From Nonlabens ulvanivorans (GTDB lineage Bacteria; Bacteroidota; Bacteroidia; Flavobacteriales; Flavobacteriaceae): DNA of 64,000 nt. This document shows, one piece after another, positions 35,614 through 44,126 of this stretch. The translations under genes and the position numbers were made by a program. The notes under the pieces are model-generated. The model made no database searches. It was not told the DNA's origin and saw only the letters and a program-made list of their open reading frames with translations. The stretch is from contig NZ_JPJI01000026.1 of the NCBI RefSeq assembly GCF_000732625.1, forward strand, positions 248,001 through 312,000, written 5' to 3'. The first letter of the stretch is position 1, and each line of letters opens with the position of its first letter.

Positions 35614-36342
35614 TTAATTAGTTTCTTCTTTTTGAAGTTGTAAAAATTTTTGAAAAACAGAGCGTATGGCGTTATCCGCCATCTGTTTCATGTACTTCTT
35701 TTTAGGGGTTACAAAAAATTCATAAACCACTTCTCTACCTACGGTAACTTTAATTAATGAATTTCTTCCCTGACCAAATTCTTCCTCTACAGTAACAATG
35801 CGGTTACCATTAATTTTATATTTATGATATTCTCCATAGAAATAATCGTAAAAATCTCTAGCTGGTTTTGTTCTTGTTTTCTCTATAACAATACCTCTAA
35901 TCTCAACTCCATCATTAGAAATTATTTCTTCTTTTTCTAGTTGCAGAGAGTTCTCTTTTAATACTTGGACTGCTTTACCTACCAGTTTGTTATCTAAATC
36001 ATAGATGAGTAACATGATAGTTATTTTTGAGGGGCTGTTAATATTTACAGTAGTTGTGGATAGAATCGCTTTAGTCTTTGCATTTAAAACCCCACGTCCT
36101 TCTTGTTTATTCTTTGAGGTATTATTAAGACTATCTTTTTTGAAAACGGTAAGTTCATACCTAATACTTGCTGATACATCTGTAAGGTTTAAAGCAACAC
36201 CTTGAATAGAAACATAATCTCCTTTTTGTTCTAAAAATAATTCTCCACTTATCTCCTGATTATAATAGGATTTTTGCTCTTGCGATTGAGCGTGCAAGGA
36301 GCAAAAAATAAGTAGGACCAATAAATTCAGAGCAATCTTCAT
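35614..36342 (-). CDS. csgE: Curli adaptor CsgE with an extra N-terminal CsgH-like domain
   Basis: 242 residues, against about 130 in E. coli. A signal peptide ends near residue 20. The C-terminal part (about 148-238) is CsgE: GIVIEKTRTKPARDFYDYF, NSLIKVTVGREVVYEFFVTP and the final amphipathic helix. CsgE caps the CsgG channel from the periplasm. The N-terminal part (about 28-135) is an Ig-like beta domain, with IRYELTVFKKDSLNNTSKNK and LSTTTVNI resembling CsgH, a chaperone that blocks early amyloid. That resemblance is my judgement and needs a profile search. Confidence 0.85.
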   Translation of the reverse strand: MKIALNLLVLLIFCSLHAQSQEQKSYYNQEISGELFLEQKGDYVSIQGVALNLTDVSASIRYELTVFKKDSLNNTSKNKQEGRGVLNAKTKAILSTTTVNINSPSKITIMLLIYDLDNKLVGKAVQVLKENSLQLEKEEIISNDGVEIRGIVIEKTRTKPARDFYDYFYGEYHKYKINGNRIVTVEEEFGQGRNSLIKVTVGREVVYEFFVTPKKKYMKQMADNAIRSVFQKFLQLQKEETN

Positions 36343-36348
36343 AGTAAC

Positions 36349-36855
36349 TTAAAAATTGATTACAAAAACAGATCTTCCGTTTCCAGTTTGATTAATTCTC
36401 ATATTTTCAGATATGGCATTGGAACCTGCAGTAATCGATGTATTAAAATTTCCATTCTGAATAATATCTAATGAATGGTTTGCAGCACTAATAGTACTAT
36501 AGTCGTATACTACATTAGAATTTCCAATTTGTACGATGTTTTGCCTAATGCGATCTGCAGAGTGATTTAAAACAGTGCTATTAAGAGTACCATTTTGATA
36601 TATGTTAATCTGACTATCATCTGATGAAACGCTTACAGTAGCGTTATTACTTGTACCTACCTGTTCAATAAACACACTATTTTGATTAACAAATTGAGTC
36701 GTCGTCGTTGCTGATGAATTTTGATCAGAAGCTAGATTGAGCTGCGCATTTGTTGTTTGTAAATTTGCTGTATTGATTACCTGACTATCATCTACATAAG
36801 TTTGACCAAAAGCTGTAAATGTGGTAAAAACGAGTAAGAAAAGTATTTTTTTCAT
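36349..36855 (-). CDS. csgB: Minor curlin, CsgB-like nucleator
   Basis: 168 residues from ATG 36855 (MKKILFLLVF); a longer frame to 36888 crosses the intercistronic stem-loop and is unlikely. After the signal peptide (cut near FGQ) come about five imperfect curlin rungs such as SVFIEQVGTSNNATV, INIYQNGTLNSTVL, RQNIVQIGNSNVV, and LDIIQNGNFNTS, with the Gln/Asn pattern of curli. It is much smaller than the two other curlins and lies next to csgE, so a nucleator role like CsgB is likely, though it could be another subunit. Confidence 0.82.
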   Translation of the reverse strand: MKKILFLLVFTTFTAFGQTYVDDSQVINTANLQTTNAQLNLASDQNSSATTTTQFVNQNSVFIEQVGTSNNATVSVSSDDSQINIYQNGTLNSTVLNHSADRIRQNIVQIGNSNVVYDYSTISAANHSLDIIQNGNFNTSITAGSNAISENMRINQTGNGRSVFVINF

Positions 36856-36877
36856 AATGATAGTTTTTAATGAAACC

Positions 36878-36899
36878 GAGAAGCCCAATAGGACTTCTC
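36878..36899 (-). promoter_or_regulatory. Stem-loop between the second large curlin and the minor curlin
   Basis: On the minus strand GAGAAGTCC and GGGCTTCTC pair over nine positions (one T-G wobble) around a TATT loop. No good T run follows, so it looks like a partial terminator or mRNA 3' end stabiliser rather than a full stop. Confidence 0.6.
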
Positions 36900-36920
36900 A
36901 GTTCAAGTAATTAAGCAATA

Positions 36921-38195
36921 TTAAAATGTGTGAGCCTTAGTAGCAGCAGCACGTTGAGTTTGACGATTTAAAGAAACATTTGCATTTCTTTGAGTAACTG
37001 TTGCTGTATTACTACCACCTGTACCTGGTGCAGTTCCTAGGCTATTTTGATTTATTACAGATACATGATTCATTCCTAGTTGATCAACATCTGCGATATT
37101 TCCATTTGCCATCTGATTCACGTAAGAATCGTTATTCATTCCATTCTGGATAGTTAAGGCTTGATTTCCTACCATTTGCCCACCACTTTGTATAACAATA
37201 GTTTCGTTTAAAACCCCATATTGCTCTTGTGATGCAGAATGATTCTTACCATTTTGATTTATATATGCTTCATTTAAGCCACCTACTTGATATTGTTCAG
37301 CATAATTATCTCCGCCTGTAGAAGATATGTTTTGATGTACTTCTGCCGTATTTACTAAGCCATTTTGCTCTTGGAAAGAAGTATTATCTGATCCATATTG
37401 TGTAGAATATGCATTATTATAACCACCAGATTGTACTTGTTGCGAGAATGCTCTCTCTGCTGTTATCGCTGCATCTCCTTGATTAGCCTCAGCATAGTTA
37501 TTACCACCAAACGGCTGGTATTCACTATCTTGATTTTGAACTATTTCATTATCATCTCCATACTGAGTACCTATTGCTTTATGACCTGGTGTTTGGTTTC
37601 CATCAGAGATTTGACTTTGATAAGATCTATTCCCTACTCCATTTACAGCATCATTATTTTGAGTAATAGTAGATTCATTATTGTCATATCTTTGTTGTAC
37701 CTCAGCAAAGTTGCCTTTACCATCTTGATTAACTAAAGCAAGATTATCTTGAGCTTGTTGAGCAAGATCAGCACCTTGTTGAACAATTGCTGTGTTATCT
37801 AACCCAGTTTGAGTACCAAAAACTTCATTCTTGTCCCCTTGTTGAGTTACCGTGAAGTTATTTCCTGCACCATTTTGTTTGATTTCAGAATAGTTTTCTT
37901 CACCACTTAAGGCTGATACATTTCCCCATTGAAGGACAACAACTGAATTACGGTTACCGGCATCTGTACCAGTTTGTTCTATAAAAGAAGCATTAGCTGT
38001 TCCTTGTTGTTGAACTAATGCATCACTACCGATTCCTTTTTGATCGATGTTAGAATAGTTACCTCCTACTGTTGCACCAGCTGTCGGAGAAACTTGTTGA
38101 GCAGGCGCCACAATTGTTTGTGGTGTCTGTGATGTTTGAGCGATTGCGATACCACTAACGAGCAGTGATAATCCGCATATTATTGAGCTTTTCAT
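36921..38195 (-). CDS. Major curlin-like protein, CsgA family (second copy)
   Basis: 424 residues, against 151 for E. coli CsgA. After a signal peptide (MKSSIICGLSLLVSGIAIAQ) nearly the whole protein is made of curlin-type strands with Q-x-G-x-x-N and N-x-A-x-V-x-Q spacing, for example ALVQQQGTANASFIEQTG, NNFTVTQQGDKNEV, NLALVNQDGKGNFAEVQQ and NEAYINQNG. They should stack into a long beta-solenoid amyloid fibre subunit. The C-terminus shares a signature (NTATVTQRNANVSL, then a KAHTF end) with the other large curlin. Secretion is through CsgG. Confidence 0.92.
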   Translation of the reverse strand: MKSSIICGLSLLVSGIAIAQTSQTPQTIVAPAQQVSPTAGATVGGNYSNIDQKGIGSDALVQQQGTANASFIEQTGTDAGNRNSVVVLQWGNVSALSGEENYSEIKQNGAGNNFTVTQQGDKNEVFGTQTGLDNTAIVQQGADLAQQAQDNLALVNQDGKGNFAEVQQRYDNNESTITQNNDAVNGVGNRSYQSQISDGNQTPGHKAIGTQYGDDNEIVQNQDSEYQPFGGNNYAEANQGDAAITAERAFSQQVQSGGYNNAYSTQYGSDNTSFQEQNGLVNTAEVHQNISSTGGDNYAEQYQVGGLNEAYINQNGKNHSASQEQYGVLNETIVIQSGGQMVGNQALTIQNGMNNDSYVNQMANGNIADVDQLGMNHVSVINQNSLGTAPGTGGSNTATVTQRNANVSLNRQTQRAAATKAHTF

Positions 38196-38220
38196 ATAAA
38201 ATATTTAGAAATATTAATAA

Positions 38221-38255
38221 AAGGATGGTAATGGTATGATACAATTACCATCCTT
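38221..38255 (-). promoter_or_regulatory. Stem-loop between the two large curlin genes
   Basis: AAGGATGGTAAT and ATTACCATCCTT form a perfect 12-bp stem with an 11-base loop. On the minus strand it is followed by TTTTATTAAT. It can act as a leaky terminator that keeps the first curlin mRNA in excess. Confidence 0.7.
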
Positions 38256-38296
38256 AAGTACTTATTTAAATTAAACCGTCCCTACTGGTTTAATAA

Positions 38297-39577
38297 TTAA
38301 AATGTGTGTCTTTTAGACGCAGCGATTCTTCTAGTTTGTGGAGTTAAAGCTACATTAGCATTTCTCTGAATAACAGTTGCAGTGTTATAACCACCTGCTG
38401 CAGCGGCTGCTCCAGTCGTTGGGTTATTTTGGTTAATTAAACTAGTTTGACCATCACCTGTTTGATCTACCATAGACATGTTTCCATGAGATTGTTGGTT
38501 GATTACAGAGTTGTTTAAAGAACCATCTTGAATAGATGTTGCCATGTTACCAGCATCCTGACCATAACGTTGCTTCACGCTAGAAAAGTTATCTTGACCA
38601 TATTGCTCTTGGTTAACAGTGTTACCGTTACCATTTTGATCAGAACGAGCCTCGTTACGATCTCCATCTTGGAATTGCTCAACTAAGTTGTTTCCTCCAG
38701 AAGAAATTCCACCAGTGTTTTGCTCAACAACAGCTTTGTTGTCTGTTCCTAATTGCTCTTGGTAAGACTCATCACTAGAAAGATATTGTGTAGCATATGC
38801 TTCGTTAGTTGCACCAGACTGAACTTGTTGTGCAAATGCACCAGTAGCTTCAGTAGTTGCATCACCTTGCTGAATTTCAGCATGGTTTCCACCACCTAAT
38901 GCAGGAGAACCACTATCTTGAATTTGTACAGCCTCATTGTTATCACCCCATTGCTCACCTATCGCAACTTGTCCTGCAGATTGATTTGGGTTTGATCTTT
39001 GATCTTGATAAGAACGGTTACCTACACCAGCTACAGCATCATTTCTCTGAAGAATACTAGCTTCGTTATCATCATAACGTTGTTGAACTTCAGCATAGTT
39101 ATCTTTACCATCTTGGTCTACTTTAGCTAAATTGTTTTGAGCTTGTTGTGGAGAAGTTGCTCCTTGTTGTACAAGTGCAGCATTGTCTAATCCATTTTGT
39201 AAACCTAAGATTTCATTTTCATCACCTTGTTGTGTTGCCATGAAATCATTACCTGCACCATCTTGCTTGATATCAGAATAGTTAAGGTGTCCACTTATAC
39301 TAGGTTGTACATTACCCCATTGTAGTACATCTACTGAGTTGCGATTTGCAACATCAGTACCTGTTTGCTCGATAAATGAAGCGTTTGCTGTTCCTTGTTG
39401 TTGAACTTTTGCATCACTACCAATACCTTTTTGGTCGATGTCAGAATAGTTTCCACCTATTGTGGCTGCTGCTGTCGGAGATGACTGCTGTACTATTGGT
39501 GCGATTGTCTGCGGAGTCTGTGCAAAGACAAATCCTCCTATTGCAAGTGCCGCGGCACTCATGATTACTCTTTTCAT
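38297..39577 (-). CDS. Major curlin-like protein, CsgA family (first copy)
   Basis: 426 residues. Signal peptide MKRVIMSAAALAIGGFVFAQ, then about twenty curlin rungs such as DAKVQQQGTANASFIEQTG, NDFMATQQGDENEILGLQNG, NLAKVDQDGKDNYAEVQQ, NLVEQFQDGDRNEARSDQNG and NMSMVDQTGDGQTSLINQN. It is collinear with the downstream copy over its whole length, and the first 90 mature residues are nearly identical, so the two arose by tandem duplication. The end SKRHTF parallels TKAHTF of the other. It is the first gene of the operon; a 556-bp region upstream is the probable control region. Confidence 0.92.
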   Translation of the reverse strand: MKRVIMSAAALAIGGFVFAQTPQTIAPIVQQSSPTAAATIGGNYSDIDQKGIGSDAKVQQQGTANASFIEQTGTDVANRNSVDVLQWGNVQPSISGHLNYSDIKQDGAGNDFMATQQGDENEILGLQNGLDNAALVQQGATSPQQAQNNLAKVDQDGKDNYAEVQQRYDDNEASILQRNDAVAGVGNRSYQDQRSNPNQSAGQVAIGEQWGDNNEAVQIQDSGSPALGGGNHAEIQQGDATTEATGAFAQQVQSGATNEAYATQYLSSDESYQEQLGTDNKAVVEQNTGGISSGGNNLVEQFQDGDRNEARSDQNGNGNTVNQEQYGQDNFSSVKQRYGQDAGNMATSIQDGSLNNSVINQQSHGNMSMVDQTGDGQTSLINQNNPTTGAAAAAGGYNTATVIQRNANVALTPQTRRIAASKRHTF

Positions 39578-40133
39578 AATTAAATATTTAGAATTAATAT
39601 AAACACATTTGCGAGCGATGAAAATAGCCTTACATGCTATAATTCATTTGCGAACCAAGGTTCATTAATCTAAGGGGTTAATTATGACAGGAGATAGGGA
39701 TATCTGCCAATTGTTTTTAAAAAACTTGAGCTGTTTCTTAATTACGCATCAAAGATAACAGCGAATTCTAAAGATATGCAAATGCACCTAAAGAAATGTT
39801 CTTTCACTTCTTAATAAAAACTAAATTTTTACAGCAAAAACAACACCTAACAGATTATGTTAATTTTATGTTAACTTCTATTTTGTAAGGTAATTCCGAG
39901 ATTAAGTAGGTTTCGAAAAGGATTTCGTTTAACAATTGACCTAATAAAATTAAACAAATAATAAAGAATTCACATCTTTATCCTACATTAATTAATGATT
40001 TCTAATTATTAACACAAAAATGTCTATCGCTTTAAGCTGGTAAACTATTAGTTTTTGACCTCAAAAATATCAACAAAAAAACACTCACCTTTTGAGTGAG
40101 TGTTTTTGTTAGTTAGCTTAAACTTAAGCTATT
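39578..40133. other. Long AT-rich upstream region of the curli operon
   Basis: 556 bp without a gene. The part near htpG (40075-40108) is the htpG terminator. The rest is AT-rich and must hold the curli promoter and its control sites. Two copies of CATTTGCGA lie about 42 bp apart (near 39606 and 39648), 30 and 70 bp before the first curlin gene. I found no clear -7 box and no csgD-like gene in the window. Confidence 0.6.
40075..40108 (-). terminator. htpG terminator
   Basis: ACACTCAC and GTGAGTGT pair with a 7-base loop and A/T runs on both sides. On the minus strand a run of six T follows. It lies 26 bp after the htpG stop. Confidence 0.85.
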
Positions 40134-42026
40134 TTATTTAATTAAATCATAACTTCTCTTAACAAAATCTGTAAGTGCTTCTCCTTTTAGAAGACCTTGA
40201 GAAAGCTTAGCTAGATCGACTGATTGTTTAATTAAACTCGCTTTCTTTTCATCAGATTTTGAGTTAAAAATCTCTTGAATAAGATCGTGATTTGCATTAA
40301 CAACTAAATTGTACATATCTGGCATATTACCGAAGCCCATCATACCACCGCCGCCACCAGTGGCTTGCATTTCTTTCATACGTCGCATAAACTCTGGCTG
40401 TGTAATAATAAAAGGCGCTGAGTCACTACTCATTGCTTCTACTTGAACAGTGTAGCTCGCGTCGCTAATCGTGTCAGTTATGGTTTTTTGTAAGGATTCT
40501 TTTTCTTCATCTGATAATTTTGAAATTTGATCCTCATCTTTCTTAATCAAATTATCTATATGATCTGCATCTACTCTCACAAAAGAAACATTCTCTTTAG
40601 AACTTTCAAGTTTTTGCATTAAGTGAGATACTATAGGAGAATCTAACAACAATACCTCATACCCTTTATCTGATGCTGCATTTACATAACTATGTTGAGC
40701 TTCTCTATTTGAAGTATACAATACAACTGTCTTGTCATCTTTATCCGTTTGAGTAGGCTTAATTTTCTCTATTAACTCATCCCAAGTATAATAAGATCCA
40801 TTTACAGTAGGATAAAGTGCAAACTTATCTGCTTTTTCAAAAAACTTCTCCTCACTCAACATACCATACTCAATGACTATCTTTATATCGTTCCACTTTT
40901 CTTCAAAAGCAGCGCGATCTTCATTAAATAGGGATTTAAGCTTATCTGCAACTTTACGGGTAATGTAACTAGATATTTTTTTAACCGCGCCATCTGCTTG
41001 TAAATATGATCTCGAAACATTTAAAGGAATGTCTGGAGAATCTATCACACCACGTAACATGGTTAAAAATTCAGGCACGATGCCTTCCACATTGTCAGTA
41101 ACGTAAACTTGATTTTGATACAACTGGATACGATCCTTTTGTACATTCAAGTCTTGAGTCATTTTTGGGAAATATAATATACCTGTAAGATTAAAAGGAT
41201 AATCAACATTTAAATGAATATTAAAAAGAGGCTCCTCAAATTGCATCGGGTACAATTCTCTGTAGAAATTTTTATAATCCTGGTCCTCTAAATCCGCTGG
41301 TTGTTTAGTCCATGCTGGATTAGGGTTATTAATAATGTTATCTACTTCTTGAGTCGGCGCTGGATCTTCTTCCTTAGCATCATCTGGCTTTGGTAGAGTT
41401 TCTGTTTTCATTCCAAATTTAATTGGAACAGGCATAAATTTATTGTATTTATTTAATAACTCTGTGATACGAGATTCCTCTAGGAACTCTAATTCATCAT
41501 CAGAAATATGCAATACAATCTCTGTCCCAAAATCGGTCTTATCTGCAGGTTCAATCGTATAATTAGGTGAGCCATCACATGACCAGTGTACTGCTGGTTC
41601 ATCTTTAAATGATTTAGTAATGATATCCACCTTATCGGCCACCATAAAAGCACTATAGAATCCCAGACCGAAATGTCCTATAATACCACTATCCTTTGCG
41701 GTGTCCTTATATTTTTCAAGAAACTCTTCAGCTCCAGAAAAGGCAACTTCGTTGATGTACTTCTGCACTTCATCTTCTGTCATCCCTAAACCTTGATCAA
41801 TAATATGCAATGTTTTTGCCTCCTTATCAATCTTCACCTCTATTTGCTGCTCGCCCAATTCTACTTTTGCTTCTCCTATACGAGCAAGATGTTGCAGTTT
41901 GAGCGTTGCGTCGGTAGCATTTGAAATAAGCTCACGTAGAAAAATCTCGTGATCACTGTATAAAAACTTCTTAATAAGCGGAAAAATGTTTTCCACCGCC
42001 ACGTTAATGGTTCCTTTTTGTGACAT
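40134..42026 (-). CDS. htpG: Molecular chaperone HtpG (Hsp90)
   Basis: 630 residues, cytoplasmic. The N-terminal ATPase domain has FLRELISNATDA near 25-40, DQGLGMT near 77, and GHFGLGFYSAFMV near 117-130. The middle domain has GILYFPK and PLNVSRSYLQAD, the latter containing the conserved catalytic Arg. The C-terminal dimer domain follows, with a Gly-rich GGGGGMMGFGNMPD stretch near 563. Length is normal for bacterial HtpG. It is a single-gene unit with its own terminator. Confidence 0.96.
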   Translation of the reverse strand: MSQKGTINVAVENIFPLIKKFLYSDHEIFLRELISNATDATLKLQHLARIGEAKVELGEQQIEVKIDKEAKTLHIIDQGLGMTEDEVQKYINEVAFSGAEEFLEKYKDTAKDSGIIGHFGLGFYSAFMVADKVDIITKSFKDEPAVHWSCDGSPNYTIEPADKTDFGTEIVLHISDDELEFLEESRITELLNKYNKFMPVPIKFGMKTETLPKPDDAKEEDPAPTQEVDNIINNPNPAWTKQPADLEDQDYKNFYRELYPMQFEEPLFNIHLNVDYPFNLTGILYFPKMTQDLNVQKDRIQLYQNQVYVTDNVEGIVPEFLTMLRGVIDSPDIPLNVSRSYLQADGAVKKISSYITRKVADKLKSLFNEDRAAFEEKWNDIKIVIEYGMLSEEKFFEKADKFALYPTVNGSYYTWDELIEKIKPTQTDKDDKTVVLYTSNREAQHSYVNAASDKGYEVLLLDSPIVSHLMQKLESSKENVSFVRVDADHIDNLIKKDEDQISKLSDEEKESLQKTITDTISDASYTVQVEAMSSDSAPFIITQPEFMRRMKEMQATGGGGGMMGFGNMPDMYNLVVNANHDLIQEIFNSKSDEKKASLIKQSVDLAKLSQGLLKGEALTDFVKRSYDLIK

Positions 42027-42353
42027 AATATGTGTTATTCTTTAAGTTATTGTAATTACGCTTTCGCGAAAGCGGGATTATTCATCTTCCTTCTATTACT
42101 CAAAGGCAGTACCATTTCAAACAAAATGACAAGGTGGCAGCAAAACTGAAAATCTATCAGCTTTTCAAAAAAACCATTGCTGTATTGAATGCTACCGTTC
42201 ATCAATTACCTCTAGTTAACTCTTGTATTAGATTTCATATTTGAACCGTGGAAAGCCACAAATAACAGTGACAGAGCTGTGGTTTAAGGATTAGCCAAAA
42301 AAATAAATCATCGCTCTTTCACTTAATAAATAAAACTCTTAAAACTCTGAATC
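42027..42353. other. Intergenic region between divergent htpG and an OmpA-family gene
   Basis: 327 bp without a gene. It contains palindrome copy 9 near the htpG end and otherwise shows no recognised element. Promoters for both flanking genes must be here, but I see no full -7/-33 match. Confidence 0.5.
42059..42074. repeat. Dispersed palindrome copy 9
   Basis: Perfect CGCTTTCGCGAAAGCG, 32 bp upstream of the htpG start. Confidence 0.9.
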
Positions 42354-44069
42354 ATGAAATTTTATAAACCATTACTTATTTTATTAATCCTATTACAAGG
42401 TATCATTTCATGGTCGCAAGTGAACTATGCGACCGACAATTATCTTCAAATATCACCTCGTATAGGTTATGATTTTCCATCTTATCACAATAACACACCA
42501 TACATAGATTACAATGGTGGTCTTGAAGCTGGAATAAGTGTTGATTATTATTGGAATTGGATCGGTGTAGGTATAGATGTAGATTACATCAAGAACAGTC
42601 CCGAAACTACTTATCCTACAGAAGGGCTCATCGATTTTGACGGTTCTGCCTTTAATTCATTTAATGTGACAGAAGATGGAATAACCCGACTTTTCTATGG
42701 GATAGGACCTAATTTTCAATATCGCAACGCAAATAGAAACTTCAGTGCCGAGTTCAATTCTCGTGTAGGACTTGCGTCCATAAAAGGCGGACGTGTCTCT
42801 CATGAAGGTTCTACTGCTAATAGTACAGATGTTCCATTAAACTTTCATGCTGGATATGACGTAGGTAGTGCCTTGACCTTTAAGTTACAAACTAGATTAA
42901 CTTACTTTTTCAACTCGTCGTGGGGAATTCATGCTGGTGCTTATTACATGAGACATCTCAATGTAACAGAATCTGTAGAAAGTAGCATTTCTACTGGATA
43001 TCATGAATTTAATGACGATCAAGGAGCTCTTTTTTTAACACAGCGTTCTTATAGACAGCGAGAAGAGCCATGTGATTGTGACATTTCTTCAGTAGGAGCT
43101 TTTGCTGGTGTTACTTTTAAGCTCAATAAACATGATAAAGAAGAATGTCAAGTTTGTGATAAGTACAATTTAACTGTAATTGCACGAGATAAATTCACCA
43201 AAGAACTATTAGCCGATACTGAGGTCGTTCTTAAAGATACAGAAGGAAATATAGTTCAAACTGGGACTTCAAATTCCTATGGTGCAGTTGTTTTTAACGA
43301 CATTAAAAAAGATGACTATACTATAGAAGGAAAATTATATGATGTAAATCTAGAAGGAACTACAGCAGTAAAAAATGAGTTCAAGGCAAATGAAACGCTT
43401 CAAAAAGAAATTGTTTACAGCGATCTAAACTTTATTCTTAAAGGAAATGCTGTAGTATGTAATACAACAACAGCGCTAGATGGAGTCTCTGTTATTTTAA
43501 ATAATCTTACCGATGCAGAGCAAAAAAACACCATCACAAATATTCAAGGAGAATTTGTTTTCAACGTAAAGCAAAAAGCTACCTATTCTCTACGTGGTAA
43601 AAAAGCAAACTACTTCTCACAAACAGAAACGATTTCTACAGAAAATTATGACCGTAGCACTACTCTATTTGTAAAATTAGAAGTATGTCTAGAAGAGGCA
43701 GACTGTGGTAAAGCCATCGCTCTTAAAAACATCCTATATGATTTAGACAAGTACTATATACGAGCCGATGCTAAACCTGAATTGAACAGACTTGTACAAT
43801 TTATGAAGGACAATCCAGGTATTCACATAGAAATATCATCTCACACAGATTCTAGAGGTTCAAACGCTTATAATAAAACACTTTCTCAAAACCGTGCTAG
43901 TGCCGCTAGAGATTATATCGCTTCTCAAGGAATAGATGCTAATCGTGTAGTGGGAATAGGCTATGGAGAAACCAGACTTTTAAACCGCTGTGCAGACGGT
44001 ATTGAATGCAGCGCTGCTGAACATCAAATCAATCGTAGAACAGAGATGAAAGTAATCTGTCCAGAATAA
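42354..44069 (+). CDS. OmpA-family outer-membrane protein with barrel and carboxypeptidase-like repeats
   Basis: 571 residues. Signal peptide to about residue 22 (SWSQ). Residues 25-260 look like an eight-strand-type outer-membrane barrel (LQISPRIGYDFPSYHN, GAYYMRHLNV, VGAFAGVTFKLN). Two CarboxypepD-reg-like domains follow (about 275-350 and 355-445). The C-terminal OmpA domain (about 455-570) binds peptidoglycan, with IEISSHTDSRGSNAYNKTLS and RASAARDYI. It probably links the outer membrane to the wall. The next gene, after a stem-loop, may be in the same transcript. Confidence 0.88.
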   Translation: MKFYKPLLILLILLQGIISWSQVNYATDNYLQISPRIGYDFPSYHNNTPYIDYNGGLEAGISVDYYWNWIGVGIDVDYIKNSPETTYPTEGLIDFDGSAFNSFNVTEDGITRLFYGIGPNFQYRNANRNFSAEFNSRVGLASIKGGRVSHEGSTANSTDVPLNFHAGYDVGSALTFKLQTRLTYFFNSSWGIHAGAYYMRHLNVTESVESSISTGYHEFNDDQGALFLTQRSYRQREEPCDCDISSVGAFAGVTFKLNKHDKEECQVCDKYNLTVIARDKFTKELLADTEVVLKDTEGNIVQTGTSNSYGAVVFNDIKKDDYTIEGKLYDVNLEGTTAVKNEFKANETLQKEIVYSDLNFILKGNAVVCNTTTALDGVSVILNNLTDAEQKNTITNIQGEFVFNVKQKATYSLRGKKANYFSQTETISTENYDRSTTLFVKLEVCLEEADCGKAIALKNILYDLDKYYIRADAKPELNRLVQFMKDNPGIHIEISSHTDSRGSNAYNKTLSQNRASAARDYIASQGIDANRVVGIGYGETRLLNRCADGIECSAAEHQINRRTEMKVICPE

Positions 44070-44086
44070 TTCATTTATAACACAAT

Positions 44087-44112
44087 ATCTCTGTCACGGA
44101 TGTGGCAGAGAT
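44087..44112 (+). promoter_or_regulatory. Stem-loop between the OmpA-family gene and the next lipoprotein
   Basis: ATCTCTGTCAC and GTGGCAGAGAT form an 11-bp stem (one T-G pair) around GGAT, 18 bp after the OmpA-family stop. Only A-rich sequence follows, so it could be an attenuator or mRNA-end hairpin more than a strong terminator. Confidence 0.55.
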
Positions 44113-44126
44113 TAAAAATAGAAAAC

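Noticed and set aside
37398-37736. An antisense 112-residue coding region inside the second large curlin gene
   Set aside because: It is a by-product of repeated Gln/Asn codons on the other strand, with low-complexity Ile/Leu/Ser composition.
36921-39577. A CRISPR array or satellite repeat
   Set aside because: The repeats are curlin-type codon repeats within long open frames with signal peptides; unit length and sequence vary and there are no spacers.
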